From positions 7,129,937 to 7,193,936 of the forward strand of contig JALGQZ010000009.1 in the NCBI GenBank assembly GCA_023105745.1: a DNA stretch of 64,000 bases, given 5' to 3'. Every line of letters starts with the position of its first letter. The first letter of the stretch is position 1. The position numbers were made by a program, and so were the translations under genes. Of the stretch, positions 53,798-64,000 are shown one piece after another. Source of the stretch: Austropuccinia psidii. Taxonomy: Eukaryota; Basidiomycota; Pucciniomycetes; Pucciniales; Sphaerophragmiaceae. The notes under the pieces are model-generated. The model saw nothing but the letters and a program-made list of their open reading frames with translations. It did no database searches and was not told the DNA's origin.

Positions 53798-55908
53798 AAC
53801 AGCTTCCTGAGGCCTCAAACTGGCCCAAATTCTCTGGATCAGGAGAATATGATCATATGGAACTCATAGATTATATTGATGGACTCTTCATTGATGTACC
53901 AAGCATACCAGACTACTGGATAACTGCTAGATTTAATACTGCATTTAAAGGTCATGCAAGTATATGGTACACTGAAATGAAAGAAATCCATGGCAGAAGG
54001 AACTGGCCATGGTGGAAGAGCCAAATAATCCAAAAGTACAGTAATGGAACTTGGATATGGCAAAAGACCATGTCATTTGAAAATGACAAATACTCTGTGG
54101 ACAAAGATCGATATGAGTGGTGTCTCAGACAGTCTAAGAGACTTAAAGCCATTGATCCTCAGATGAACATCCAGATGAGGAATCACAAACTTCTGACACA
54201 ACTGCCAGGAGAACTAGAGCATTCAGTGAAATGCAGATGCAACCAAAATTGCACTCTAGATGACATAGCCAATACCTTACAAGACATAAGGAAGAGGACT
54301 AATATAGGGAAATTCACCCCATATAGAAGCAGTAGTTTCAAAGAGAAACAACCTTTCAGGGTGGAGTTTAAAGACAAACCCAGAGAAAGAGTGGCAGAAG
54401 TGGCAAAGAAGAAGAATTCTTGTCACAATTGTGGTTCAACAGACCACTATGCTAACAACTGTCCAAAGGCAAAGAAGAAAGTCTATGCCATAGAGAAAGT
54501 CCCTGAGGAAGAACCTCCAGCAGAGGATTCTGAATCAGACTCTATGGGTGATGCCATCAGAGAACCATCTGATGAGGATCAAGACCCAAGAGAGGAATTT
54601 CTAGTGGAATACCAAGAGGAAACCCCACTAGAAATCCAAGATGTACAGTTGGAAGCAGGCATGCCACAGGACACTGCCAACAAAAGCTTGTGTAAACATA
54701 CACAAGATGCACAAACATTCCTGGTTACACCGACCAAAGGAATGGCATATATACATGGAACAGCCACAAAAATGACTGTATTTATTGACAATGCTCAGCA
54801 CCCGCTGAGCATTGACAGTGGAGCACACTGCTCCATAGTGGCCAGAAATTATCTGGATAACCACTTCCCAAACTGGGAAAAAGAACTCTTGCCCACCAGG
54901 GCAAAGAACTTTAAGAGTGCATCTGGAAAGATGACCTCTATTGGGACAATTATCAAAGAGATAATTATACCCCACAGAAAAGGTAATATCAGACTCAACC
55001 CAGAGTTTGTAGTGCTTGGAGATGCCCACATCCAAGGGTTTTTACTGGGAACAGATTACCAGAGGATGTATGGCATAGATATTTACAATAGTAAAAATAG
55101 GCATATTACCATTGGTACTAAGAAGGAAAAGAAATTTTCTCTTGATATATACCAGATATCTTCTCAGGACCCACTGGAAGAACTTCTGAAAGAATTCAGA
55201 GAGGGACAGTTTAGCACTACCCTCACCAGTAAACAGAAACTAAGTTTACTGAAGATGCTGAGGAAGAATAGAACAGCATTTGCCATTGGTGAAGAACCAT
55301 TAGGCAAGATCAAAGGCCATGATATAGAACTATATCTGGATGTAGAAAGGCCTTATCCACCCATGTTAAGGAGACCTCCTTACCCAGCAAGTCTGGAAAC
55401 CAGGAAAGAGATTGAGAAACATATCAATGAACTCCTGGACATGGATGTCATTAGGAAGATTGGACATAATGAAATAGTGGAAATCACCACCCCTGTGCTA
55501 ATCACCTGGCATGATGGCAAGTCTAGATTGTGTGGAGACTTCAGAGCCCTGAATAACTACACAAAAGCAGACAGGTACCCTATACCAAGGATACCTCATG
55601 CCTTGGATAAACTGGCTAAAGCCAAATACATAACCAATATGGATTGTATGAAAGGCTTCCACCAAAATGGAGTTAAACCAAACTCCATGAAGTTGCTCAG
55701 AATAATATGCCATATGGGCATATATGAGTACACTAGGATGCCATTTGGCATCAAGAATGCACCAGCCCACTTCCAAAGGATGATGGACACCATATTTCAA
55801 GTAGAAATAATGGAAGGCTGGATGGTAGTGTATATTGATGATATCATTATATACTCAGAGACATGGGAAGACCATGTACAATACATAGACAGAGTGCTAA
55901 GTAAATGT
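53770..55908 (+). pseudogene. Family A gag core, protease and RT, truncated by family B
   Basis: Numbered from 53770, the capsid-like core begins LPEASNWPKFSGSGEYDHME (about residues 16-35), with WPWWKSQIIQKYSNGTW near 75-95. The zinc knuckle CHNCGSTDHYANNC is at residues 218-231 (CX2CX4HX4C), followed by an acidic Ser/Glu region. The protease active site DSGA is at 349-352, with the flap and GFLLGTDYQRMYGIDI at about 420-440. The RT follows, with GDFRALNNYT from residue 589, QRMMDTIF just before the palm, and the catalytic YIDD at 688-691. At residue 713 the sequence passes into the family B LTR, and the last eight codons to 55932 are LTR. Without thumb, RNase H and integrase the copy cannot transpose by itself. 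Confidence 0.95.
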
Positions 55909-58102
55909 TGTGAGCCTGTGAGGTATGTTTAACATACCCATAAGGCCACAAATGATTTTATAAACAATTAAATTTGTCTTAAACAGACTTTTTAGTTGAA
56001 TTTAAAATAAAAAATAATAAAAAATAAGTATAACTTTTTTTTGGATAAACAAAGTTATAATTATTATGTCATTTTTGGATTCTACACCAAAAATAACCTA
56101 GGGTACACCCATAGGGTGTTATACCCAAAAACACTTATTTCTTGTGTTATTAGAAGATTTAAGAATCTCACAGTACTAATGTAACTTTTTAACATTTTTT
56201 TAAAATTGTTAAATTTAAGCTTAATTAAGCTTAAATTTAAAGTTACATAAGGTTTATGCAACTTTACCAAAATTTTAGTTAAAATTGAGGTGTGGTGTAT
56301 ATTTACTGAATTGGCTAAGGATTTGCCATACAGAATGTAAATCCTGCGTGAGCTCAATTTAAAAGGGTTTAAGGCCATAGTATGGCTTTAAATAAATAAA
56401 AGGGCAAAATCCACGCAAAAAGGTGGGACAAAGGAAAAAGACCAAATAGAGCTGGGGTACCCAACTTTTTGGATCTGCAAGGATTCAATTAAGGTTGTCC
56501 ACCTGTATTGGAGGATTTTCAACCTTATTTAAACTTTAAGATTAGACTTTGATCCAACCTTAAGGTTTAAACTGGTTTTATCCTAAATTGGACAGGAATT
56601 TCAAGCTGCCAAGAGGGTAAATCCCAATAAGCAGGCTTGGAATCAAGGTTTTAAGAACTGTCAAAGCTTAATCAAGCTTAAAAAGCTTAAATAAGCTTAA
56701 AACTTTAAGGTTTCAATCATCAAAACCTTATCAAAACTTAAGGTTTTGTGTGTATTGCTATTTTACGTGGAAAAATAGTAATAACTTCAAAAATTCATTA
56801 AAAATCCAAATCTTAATGGATTTGCTTGAAAATTTCACACAGCTTAGAATTTAATATTATCAATATATAAATTAAATTTTAAGTATCTTTTATTAATAGG
56901 TTTCCTGGGTAATTAGCCTGGAAAATTACTTTTTTAATTAAGCTTAAAGAAAATTATGATTTCTTTAAAAATTAATTAAAAATTCAGTTTAAGAGATTTC
57001 TGCTTGAAACTCTGATTTTATGTTGTTCATGTGATGAACTTTAATATAAATAAACTTATTTTATATTAAAACTTAACACAATTAAACTAAATGAGGATTA
57101 AAGTTACTTGGAGTTAAGAATAACACTGATAACTTTAAATTGGAAGTAAAAATAAGTTGCCTTAAGTTAAGAACTTAATTTTTAAGCATGGATTTTCAGT
57201 TTTGACCTGAGCACGCCCTCTACATACATTATGAATCATGAGAGCTGCTCTGTAGACATAAAAAGAGTCTTTTCATCACTGTTTTTGTCCATCATTCATA
57301 ATCAATCCAATCATATTAGAAATTTAAACAGGTAAAGTTTTATTAAATATAAAATCTTATTATTAAAAGTAATTCTTAAGTTATTTTTATTCTTTATTTA
57401 TTAAATTAAAGAATTGAAGTCATAGAATTCAGATTATTGTTGTAATCATCTATAATAAATTTTATTATATAAAATTATCATCTTAAATATCTTTTAAAAT
57501 CCACAAATTCCTCTCAAAAACTCTTTAATCATAAATTTTAGTATAAAAAGTTGTTTTATCTTTGATTTTATTGATTTTTGGCGTGTTTTTAACTTATAAT
57601 CATTATTTAATATAATAACTGTTGTCTTATAACTTGTTGTATTAAATAAATCTTATAAGTAAGTTTTCTCTAAAAGTTCTATATATTTTTTTATCTAGTA
57701 ATAGTTTTTTTTATATAGAATTTTATTCTATAAAGAATTATTTCTGCACAGTGTGTGATTAATTCTTTTTATAAATAATATTTATATTATTTATAAGTGG
57801 TTAATATTCTTATTTTCCACGTGTAATTGTCTCATTAAGAGCTTTACACTTCTTATTGTTATAATTGTCAGTGACTATAACAATAATAGAATAATTATAA
57901 TTTATTATAATTATTATATTTTTTTTTATTATTATATTATTATAATAATAATTAAATTTATTTTTTTTATATAATTATTTTTAATAATTATATTTAAATT
58001 TGTGGTTATAATATTTCATTATATTATATTTTTCTACTGAGGACAGTCATAGTACTCTTGATATTGTTACTATTATCAAGAGTTTCATAGACAAACCTTA
58101 CA
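55909..58102 (+). repeat. 5' LTR of family B copy 2 (2,194 bp)
   Basis: TGTGAGCCTGTGAGG ... ATAGACAAACCTTACA. Collinear with 12397-14565. It contains a predicted splice donor (57659) and AT-rich stretches, and no ORF. Confidence 0.94.
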
Positions 58103-58655
58103 TTTGGGGGCCTGGCCGTGATTTTAAACCAATTTTTGGGACATAAATCATATTCTAGACCTTATTTTACTGTTTTTTGACGTAAAATTGCCATATTTGT
58201 CTTAATATTGGCTTTTTTGGGACTTATCCCTTATAAATAATCTTTATAATATTAATAAAGTTATTTTTTTCTTAAGAATATTGTTTGAAACAATATACTA
58301 TTGAGTGACTTGGAATAAATTTCTTTTGTCTAACTAGTGGCTTTTTCACATCACAGACTTGAAATTTATTCTTTGAGTTATTCTAGTATAAAGTGAATAA
58401 TAATATAATTTTGATTAATTAACTTGTTAATTGCATAATTATTATTTCTTTAAAGAAAATAATAAATCAAATAAAAATTCTTTAAAAATAAAAATCTTTA
58501 CTAAAAATATTTTTTTCTTTTATCTTAGACATTTTTTCTTTATTTTTGACGTAATTTGCCATAAATTACATAAAAACAACTTTATTCAATAAGTTGAGTT
58601 TATAAGTTATTTTTATTATTTGATAAAATAACTTATATTTTTAAATTTTCTCTAG
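57659..58655 (+). other. Predicted intron spanning LTR and leader, family B copy 2 (997 nt)
   Basis: Donor TTATAA|GTAAGT at 57658/57659 (within the LTR) and acceptor TTTTCTCTAG|TG at 58655/58656. Joining gives ATG TCT TCC ATC. The donor is conserved in copy 1 (12834) and in the B-related LTR (25671). The primer-binding site lies in the intron, so spliced RNA could not serve as template. Splicing would therefore separate mRNA from genomic RNA. Confidence 0.5.
58105..58118 (+). other. Primer-binding site of family B copy 2
   Basis: TGGGGGCCTGGCCG, two bases after the LTR end. Identical to that of family A. Confidence 0.75.
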
Positions 58656-58798
58656 TGTCTTCCATCAGAGAAAGTTCTTCAGACTCTGAAGCCTCAGAGT
58701 CCAGTATTGAAATTCAAACCAGCCCAGCACCAAGGGGTTTAATAACCAAAGAGCCCTTTAAAGGTCCTGCAGGTGAATTCAATCCACTTTTACTCTAA
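58656..58798 (+). CDS. Leader ORF of family B (47 aa, start made by splicing)
   Basis: After the predicted acceptor the frame reads SSIRESSSDSEASESSIEIQ, TSPAPRGLITKEPFKGPAG, EFNPLLL, ending with TAA at 58796-58798, 22 bases before the gag-pol ATG. It is acidic and Ser-rich. Copy 1 retains the sequence (SIRESSSDSESSDSNIEL...) although its start is dead. It corresponds in position, though not in sequence, to the leader ORF of family A. A phospho-acceptor tail or a translation-control uORF would both fit. A GCAG|GTGAAT motif at 58773/58774 might be a second splice donor that would lead on to the +1 frame. Confidence 0.45.
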
Positions 58799-58820
58799 TT
58801 TTTATTAAAATTGACGTGAA

Positions 58821-61800
58821 ATGACTCCTACTAGAAGTGGAAGCAACTACTCCATCCAATCAAATGGATCTGGACCAGGACATTCCAGCCATAAATCCAA
58901 AAGGCAAGAATGTCCTCCCAGAGGAGAGGCACAAATGGAGGATGCCAGAACTTCCACCAGTTCCCAAAGGTTAGCCAGCACCTTTGAACCTCTTATTGAG
59001 AGTCCAGAAGCTGACATAACTGCTATTGCTGTTAGACCTGAACCATTTCCAACAGGCAACTGTGGAAATTTATCAATCCCAATGGAAAAACTGGTTCCTG
59101 GCGTCAAAACAACAAGAGTGGGAACTCCTTCCAAGTCTTTGGATAGGCACCATGAACTCTTATCTTCAAGTGAAGAAGTTCATGGGGCCAGAAAAGACAG
59201 AAGATCTTCTATTGGGTTGGACACCAATGTCTGTCAAAGGACAAGTCCAACAGATAAAAGCTTGGTTGAAAAACCAAAGCATGTTATCAGAAGACCAGAA
59301 GAAGAAGTTGGCCCAGGGCAAGGACAACAGCCAAGTGGAAGCTCCTCAAGCATCCACCAGCAAAAATCCGCCTCAACAAGTGCCAAACAAGCCCAAGCAA
59401 GCCCCAAAGACCAACCAGAAGGGCAAGCAAAAGGCAAAGGGAAAGGCAAAGCCCAAGTGGAACAAGCCCTACCCTCAGAATTACAGAATTCCAAAGAAGG
59501 AAAAGACAGCCATGGACAATGTGTTCAATATGGCAAGAACTTTGATGGAATTCAAAAACAAGGAGGAGGAAAGATTGAACCAATCCTTTCCAAAGAAATA
59601 GACCCTGTAAAGCTTGTAACTTACTTTGAATCTTGTAATAAAGAAATTATGGCAAAATTTAAAGCATTTGATCATGTCCAACAAAAGCTGGGCAATGAGA
59701 TAGTACAAGTTAAAGACCAACAAAAGACCATTATTGGCCTTGAAAATGTTAATAAGGCAAATATTTTGTCTTTGACGCAAATTTGTGAAAGACTTGAGCA
59801 TAAAGTTACCTTACTCAATCAACCAGATGAGAATTCAATTTCTTTTATAACTGGACAGTTAAGAGAATTGAAAATACAAGTTCAAAACTTGGAAAATTCA
59901 ACTGGCCACAATGCAGCTCTTTTTCAAGAACAATTGGAAAAAAGTGATAAAGCAAGACTTGAATTGAAAGAAGATATTCAATCAAGTATTAATAATATAT
60001 CACTAAAAAATGAATTGCCAAGGCAATCCACACCATTTCTTGACAGAAATGATCTTAACTTGAATAATGATTTACATCATACAATTTCAAGTAATGATGT
60101 GGAAACTGCTTGCAATTACAAAGACATTCCAAGATTAGAGGAATGGCCAACCTTCAGTGGTGAAGGAGAATATAATCATATGGAATTTATGAAAACAATT
60201 GATATGTTCAAAGAAGACTTTAACATACCAGATGAATACATAAGTGCCAGATTACACTCATTATTTACCAAATCAGCTAAGAAATGGTATTATAAGATGA
60301 GACAAGACCATGGAAAACATTCCTGGCCTTGGTGGAAAGAACAAGTTATTTCCAAATGGGCAAATGATTCCTGGAGATTTAGAATGGAAAATTCTTTTGA
60401 AGAAGCCATTTTTAATATTGAGAGGGACAGGCCCATGACTTGGTTTCTTAAACAGAAGGACAGATTAACTGCCCTTCATCCTGATATGTCTGAACCAATG
60501 GTACATAAAAGGATATTAAGAAAGTGTGGTGGTGACCTTGAGCATGCTATAAGAAGCAGATGTATTGAGCCTTGCTCTACAGAAGATTATATCAATGCTA
60601 TGGAGGATATCACTACTAGAACAAAAATTGGAAGAAATTGGTATAAACCCCCAATAGACAACAAGACTAGTGGGAAACCAATTTCAAAACCAAATAAACC
60701 ACATGACAGACCTCCTTTGAAATGTCATAAATGTGGAAGCACATCTCATTTAGCAAACACTTGTCCAAAAAAGACAAGAGTCAATGAGATAAGTGTAGAA
60801 AAAGCGGAAGACACAAAAGAAACTGAGGTAGCTTTACATGAAAGTGATTCTGAACCTTCAGAAGAAGAAGAAACATCAGAAGAACTTAGTATAGAGAATA
60901 TTAATGTTTCTTTTGAGGTCACTGAGGTACATACTCACTTACCACAGTACAGTGATGAATGTATGGATCTCATACATGTGCAAGATGCCAGAATGCAAAA
61001 AACCAAACCTGCCAGAGGTAAAGGTTATACAGCTGGGTCATCTTGTATCACTAATATTGTGATAAATAACACAGAAGCCAAGATACATCTTGACTCAGGT
61101 GCTTTTTTCACTTGTGTTGGGAAAGATTATCTTGACAAAATTTATACCAATTGGCAAGACAAGCTGATGCCAATTGAAGGTGTAAAATTCAGCAGTGCTA
61201 GCCAGAATATGCATCCTTTGGGTATATTTGAAGCTACAATAATATTTCCTCACCCTGCAGGAAGTATGAGATTGAAAGCTGAATTTGTTGTTATGAATAA
61301 TTGTACTTCACAACACTTTATACTTGGGAATGATTATCTCAATATCTATGGTATTGATATTAATAATTATAAGGACAGATATTTCACTATAGGGGAAAAT
61401 AAAAGGCAAAAATTTGCTTTTTCTCCAGAAAGAAAAGAAATTACTGTCATTCAACAAGTAAAAAATGTTAATAAAGAAAAATTTGTGTCAGATCAATTAA
61501 GTGAAGCACAAATTAGTCCTGAATTAACACCAGAAATGAAGGAAGAACTTATTGAAATTTTATTTCAATTTCAAAAAGCCTTTGCTTCTGATGATGAACC
61601 ACTTGGGGCTATAAAAGGCCATGAAGTGGATATCATGCTTAACGTGGAGAGACCTTATCCCCCACTATTAAGAAGACCAGCTTACCCAGCTAGCCCTAGG
61701 GCTAGAGAAGCATTAGAAAGTCATATTCATGAACTAATGAAACTGGGAGTTCTTAGAAAAGTTGGACACAATGAGGAAGTAGAAGTCACAACTCCAGTAA

Positions 61801-64000
61801 TCATTACTTGGCATAATGATAAGTCAAGGATGGTTGGGGATTTTAGGGCATTGAACACCTATACTATTCCAGACAGGTATCCAATCCCTAGAATCCATGA
61901 GACTTTGACTCAATTATCCAAAGCAAAGTTTATTACTTCCATGGATGCTCTTAAAGGCTTCCATCAGAATGTTTTAACACCTCATGCAAGGAAATTATTG
62001 AGAATAATAGCTCATTGTGGTATTTATGAATATTTGAGGATGCCTTTTGGTATTAAAAATGCACCCTCTCATTATCAAAGAATGATGAATACCATATTCC
62101 CACATGAACTATCAGAGGGATGGTTAATCATTTATATTGATGACATTATCATTTGTTCAGAAACCTGGCAATCACATTTAGAGAGACTTTCATTAGTACT
62201 TAGGAAAATTCTACAAGTGAACATGAAAATTTCTCTTAAAAAATGTAATTTTGGGTTTCATGAGTTGAAAGCTCTGGGACATGTAGTATCAGGACTAAGC
62301 CTTGGTGTTGACAAAAACAAAGTGGCTGCAGTTTTACTGAAACAAATGCCCCAGAACAAAAAAGAGATGATGTCTTTCTTAGGATTTGCCAGTTATTACA
62401 GGCAACACCTTAAAGATTTTGCAATCCATGCCAGATCATTATACAGAATTTGTGATCAACAGACTGTTTTTGAAATGACACAGGAGAGAATTCAAGCATA
62501 TGATAAAATCAAGCATGCCTTGACCAATGCACCATTATTATTGATGCCAGACTGGAAACTTCCTTTTAAGCTGTATATTGATGCATGTGGTGATGGTTTA
62601 GGAGCTGCTCTTCATCAAGTTCAAATTGTCAATGACAAACCTTATGAAGGTCCAGTTTGTTTTATTTCAAGACAAATTAAACCTACTGAGGCAAGATATG
62701 GAGCTAGCCAAATGGAGTGCCTTTGCCTTGTTTGGGCTCTGGAAAAACTTCATTATTATCTTGATGGTAGTGTGTTTGAAGTAATTACTGATTGTAATGC
62801 AGTAAAATCACTTCTTAACATGAAGACTCCAAACAGACACATGTTAAGATGGCAGATTGCTATACAGGAGTATAGAGGCAACATGACCATAGTACATAAA
62901 GCTGGAAATATTCATAAGAATGCTGATGGCTTAAGTAGATGGGCATTACCCAATACACCTGATAATCCTGCCTATGTTCCTACAAGTGCAGAACCTCAAA
63001 TCCCAATTGAAGGAATCAATATCACAGATGTTGGAACAGAATTCTTTGAAGAGGTTAGAGAAAGCTACAGGCAAGATAAGAATTGTCATATTCTTACTGC
63101 TCTACTTGACAAAGATTGTAAAGATGTAGCCTTGGCTAATTCTCTGGATGATATTTGGAAAACATCTTATGATAATGGAAGATTTCATTTGTTTGATGGT
63201 ATACTATATCATAGATCTAAACACACATGTGTCATGGTCCTATGTAGTAGAATGTTGATTAACACAATACTACTAGAATGCCATGATAACATTTATTCTG
63301 GACATCTGTCTGAAGACAGAACAATGGAAAGAATTAAGACATGTGCCTGGTGGCCATCTTGGAGAAAAGATGTCATTGAGTACTGTCATAGTTGTGATAG
63401 ATGCCAGAAAGCCAATAAAGCTACTGGGAAAAGGTTTGGTTTAATGATCCATATTCAAGAACCAAGTACCCCATGGGAAGTGGTTCACATGGATTGGGTA
63501 ACTGCTTTACCACCTGGAGGTGATAAAAGTTACAATGCATGTCTTGTTATTGTGGACAGATATAGCAAAACACCAATCTTTTTACCATGCCATAAAGATG
63601 ACACAGCTATGGATACAGCTCTTCTAATTTGGAACAGAGTCATATCCCATACTGGTCTCTTTAAAAATATCATTAGTGATAGAGACCCAAAATTCACATC
63701 AGCCTTATGGACTAATCTACATAAGCTTTTGGGTACAAAATTATCATTTTCAACGGCCTACCATCCACAAACAGATGGACTGGCAGAAAGAATGATTCAA
63801 ACCCTTGAGGACATGATCAGAAGATTTTGTGCTTATGGCCTGGAGTTTAAAGATTCTGATGGCTTTACCCATGATTGGTGTACTCTTATACCAGCATTGG
63901 AATTAGCCTACAAGACCTCCATCCATGCTTCAACAGGCAAGACTCCTGCAATGTTGGAAAAAGGATGGAACCCCAAACTTCCAGTTGATACTTTGAAAAA
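58821..64000 (+). CDS. Family B Gag-Pol polyprotein, intact frame (3' end outside window)
   Basis: I read every codon from ATG 58821 to 64000: 1,726 codons without a stop. Domains by residue: Ser/Gln-rich N-terminus overlapping the +1 ORF (about 1-260); coiled-coil-like part (270-430); capsid-like core beginning [19 protein letters not shown] (about 438 on) with [12 protein letters not shown]; zinc knuckle C635-C638-H643-C648; protease DSGA at 758-761; RT with GDFRALN near 1007 and YIDD at 1105-1108; RNase H with D1254, E1299, D1324 and D1369 in NADGLSRW; integrase zinc region H1488-H1495-C1525-C1528; integrase core D1558, D1620, E1656 (D-x35-E). All catalytic residues are present. Arginine is coded almost only by AGA/AGG, so the gene nearly lacks CpG. 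The frame runs off the end of the window inside the integrase C-terminal part. Potentially autonomous. Confidence 0.97.
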   Translation, partial: MTPTRSGSNYSIQSNGSGPGHSSHKSKRQECPPRGEAQMEDARTSTSSQRLASTFEPLIESPEADITAIAVRPEPFPTGNCGNLSIPMEKLVPGVKTTRVGTPSKSLDRHHELLSSSEEVHGARKDRRSSIGLDTNVCQRTSPTDKSLVEKPKHVIRRPEEEVGPGQGQQPSGSSSSIHQQKSASTSAKQAQASPKDQPEGQAKGKGKGKAQVEQALPSELQNSKEGKDSHGQCVQYGKNFDGIQKQGGGKIEPILSKEIDPVKLVTYFESCNKEIMAKFKAFDHVQQKLGNEIVQVKDQQKTIIGLENVNKANILSLTQICERLEHKVTLLNQPDENSISFITGQLRELKIQVQNLENSTGHNAALFQEQLEKSDKARLELKEDIQSSINNISLKNELPRQSTPFLDRNDLNLNNDLHHTISSNDVETACNYKDIPRLEEWPTFSGEGEYNHMEFMKTIDMFKEDFNIPDEYISARLHSLFTKSAKKWYYKMRQDHGKHSWPWWKEQVISKWANDSWRFRMENSFEEAIFNIERDRPMTWFLKQKDRLTALHPDMSEPMVHKRILRKCGGDLEHAIRSRCIEPCSTEDYINAMEDITTRTKIGRNWYKPPIDNKTSGKPISKPNKPHDRPPLKCHKCGSTSHLANTCPKKTRVNEISVEKAEDTKETEVALHESDSEPSEEEETSEELSIENINVSFEVTEVHTHLPQYSDECMDLIHVQDARMQKTKPARGKGYTAGSSCITNIVINNTEAKIHLDSGAFFTCVGKDYLDKIYTNWQDKLMPIEGVKFSSASQNMHPLGIFEATIIFPHPAGSMRLKAEFVVMNNCTSQHFILGNDYLNIYGIDINNYKDRYFTIGENKRQKFAFSPERKEITVIQQVKNVNKEKFVSDQLSEAQISPELTPEMKEELIEILFQFQKAFASDDEPLGAIKGHEVDIMLNVERPYPPLLRRPAYPASPRAREALESHIHELMKLGVLRKVGHNEEVEVTTPVIITWHNDKSRMVGDFRALNTYTIPDRYPIPRIHETLTQLSKAKFITSMDALKGFHQNVLTPHARKLLRIIAHCGIYEYLRMPFGIKNAPSHYQRMMNTIFPHELSEGWLIIYIDDIIICSETWQSHLERLSLVLRKILQVNMKISLKKCNFGFHELKALGHVVSGLSLGVDKNKVAAVLLKQMPQNKKEMMSFLGFASYYRQHLKDFAIHARSLYRICDQQTVFEMTQERIQAYDKIKHALTNAPLLLMPDWKLPFKLYIDACGDGLGAALHQVQIVNDKPYEGPVCFISRQIKPTEARYGASQMECLCLVWALEKLHYYLDGSVFEVITDCNAVKSLLNMKTPNRHMLRWQIAIQEYRGNMTIVHKAGNIHKNADGLSRWALPNTPDNPAYVPTSAEPQIPIEGINITDVGTEFFEEVRESYRQDKNCHILTALLDKDCKDVALANSLDDIWKTSYDNGRFHLFDGILYHRSKHTCVMVLCSRMLINTILLECHDNIYSGHLSEDRTMERIKTCAWWPSWRKDVIEYCHSCDRCQKANKATGKRFGLMIHIQEPSTPWEVVHMDWVTALPPGGDKSYNACLVIVDRYSKTPIFLPCHKDDTAMDTALLIWNRVISHTGLFKNIISDRDPKFTSALWTNLHKLLGTKLSFSTAYHPQTDGLAERMIQTLEDMIRRFCAYGLEFKDSDGFTHDWCTLIPALELAYKTSIHASTGKTPAMLEKGWNPKLPVDTLK
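59020..59601 (+). CDS. Overlapping +1-frame ORF in gag of family B (about 193 codons)
   Basis: Open from 59020 to the stop at 59601, in the +1 register of gag-pol. The first ATG is 59152. It reads [71 protein letters not shown], then a Gln/Pro/Lys linker, a strongly basic stretch ([19 protein letters not shown]) and a C-terminal helix ([18 protein letters not shown]). The Trp-rich amphipathic N-terminal half, GW(N/T)P motif and basic tail parallel the family A ORF at 52527-53282. Copy 1 of family B keeps both the sequence and the stop position. Start mechanism unknown. Confidence 0.62.
   Translation: MLLLLDLNHFQQATVEIYQSQWKNWFLASKQQEWELLPSLWIGTMNSYLQVKKFMGPEKTEDLLLGWTPMSVKGQVQQIKAWLKNQSMLSEDQKKKLAQGKDNSQVEAPQASTSKNPPQQVPNKPKQAPKTNQKGKQKAKGKAKPKWNKPYPQNYRIPKKEKTAMDNVFNMARTLMEFKNKEEERLNQSFPKK

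Larger units (their letters stand above)
50181..55908 (+). mobile_element. Ty3/Gypsy family A, copy 2 (5' part, interrupted by family B)
   Basis: 5' LTR (50181-51618), primer-binding site, leader with predicted intron, leader ORF, gag with an overlapping frame, protease and RT up to the residue before the thumb. The reading frame is replaced by family B LTR at 55909. Only one clear frameshift is visible (about 53750), so it is much younger than copy 1. The remaining pol and the 3' LTR must lie beyond 64000. Confidence 0.95.
55909..64000 (+). mobile_element. Ty3/Gypsy family B, copy 2 (young, continues past window end)
   Basis: 5' LTR (55909-58102), primer-binding site, leader with predicted intron, leader ORF and an uninterrupted gag-pol frame to the window end. 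It is inserted in the RT gene of family A copy 2 after AAATGT (55903-55908); the 5-bp target duplication would be within that. The 3' end and 3' LTR lie beyond 64000. Confidence 0.96.

Noticed and set aside
53740..53800. Programmed frameshift between gag and pol in family A
   Set aside because: Copy 1 reads straight through the same place (SPSQYQDGDNM), and family B has gag-pol in one frame, so the break in copy 2 is a one-base deletion.
59234..59583. Minus-strand open frames opposite the family B +1 ORF
   Set aside because: Shadows. No motif, and the plus-strand frames explain the openness.
1..64000. tRNA, rRNA or bacterial-type operons, promoters and terminators
   Set aside because: None could be recognised. 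The window is eukaryotic repeat DNA.

Overview
This window is transposable-element-rich eukaryotic DNA. It is very AT-rich and short of CpG, and LTR retrotransposons are nested in one another. I see no convincing intact host gene, no rRNA or tRNA gene and no CRISPR array. The Gag-Pol proteins (CCHC zinc knuckle, DSGA protease, YIDD reverse transcriptase, RNase H, H2C2/DDE integrase, chromodomain-like tail) resemble the chromovirus-type Ty3/Gypsy elements of rust fungi (Pucciniales). A large, TE-inflated rust genome such as Austropuccinia psidii is my best guess. That is recognition from memory, not a database result.

Layout. 1-9066 (-): old copy of Gypsy family A, inserted into 9067-14565 (-), an old copy of Gypsy family B with a 2.17 kb LTR. 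14880-19200 (-): decayed pol and gag of a third Gypsy family (C). 19.2-29.0 kb: a patchwork of LTRs, namely a B LTR fragment (21888-22320), a 763-bp LTR with its polypurine tract (22321-23083) and a GC-richer gag-like remnant (23316-24190), a B-like LTR on + (24311-26208), and decayed B-like and A-like LTR ends on - (28206, 29016). 30.4-31.5 kb (-): a second family-C-like integrase remnant. 33.5-36.6 kb (-): RNase H, RT and integrase remnants of a fourth Gypsy family (D). 36.7-40.2 kb: AT-rich sequence with about 16 degenerate copies of a ~26-bp motif. 40.5-50.2 kb: a different compartment with many CpGs. It holds a compact gag-only Copia-type element (41457-43148, target duplication CGCCC) and a complete but inactivated Copia element (43499-49057 on -, target duplication GGCAC), in sequence that may contain a host-gene fragment. 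50181-55908 (+): younger copy of family A. It is cut in the RT gene by 55909-64000 (+), a young copy of family B whose gag-pol frame is open from 58821 to the window end (1,726 codons without a stop).

Families A and B share a 5' organisation that I think is the most interesting content here. (i) A predicted intron of about 0.55 kb (A) or 1.0 kb (B) ends in AG|TG, and the upstream exon ends in A, so splicing would create the ATG of a small leader ORF. (ii) The gag-pol ATG follows the leader-ORF stop closely. (iii) A second long reading frame, +1 relative to gag-pol, overlaps the start of gag. Old and young copies differ less in this overlapping frame than in the gag-pol frame, so it is probably a real protein. 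(iv) Both families use the same primer-binding-site sequence. (v) Both keep a few CpG-bearing TGACGTRA/GGCGTG motifs in the LTR and leader of young copies, and these have mutated to TG/CA in old copies.

Insertion order can be read from the nesting. Family A jumped into B at the left, and B jumped into A at the right, so both families were active over overlapping periods.
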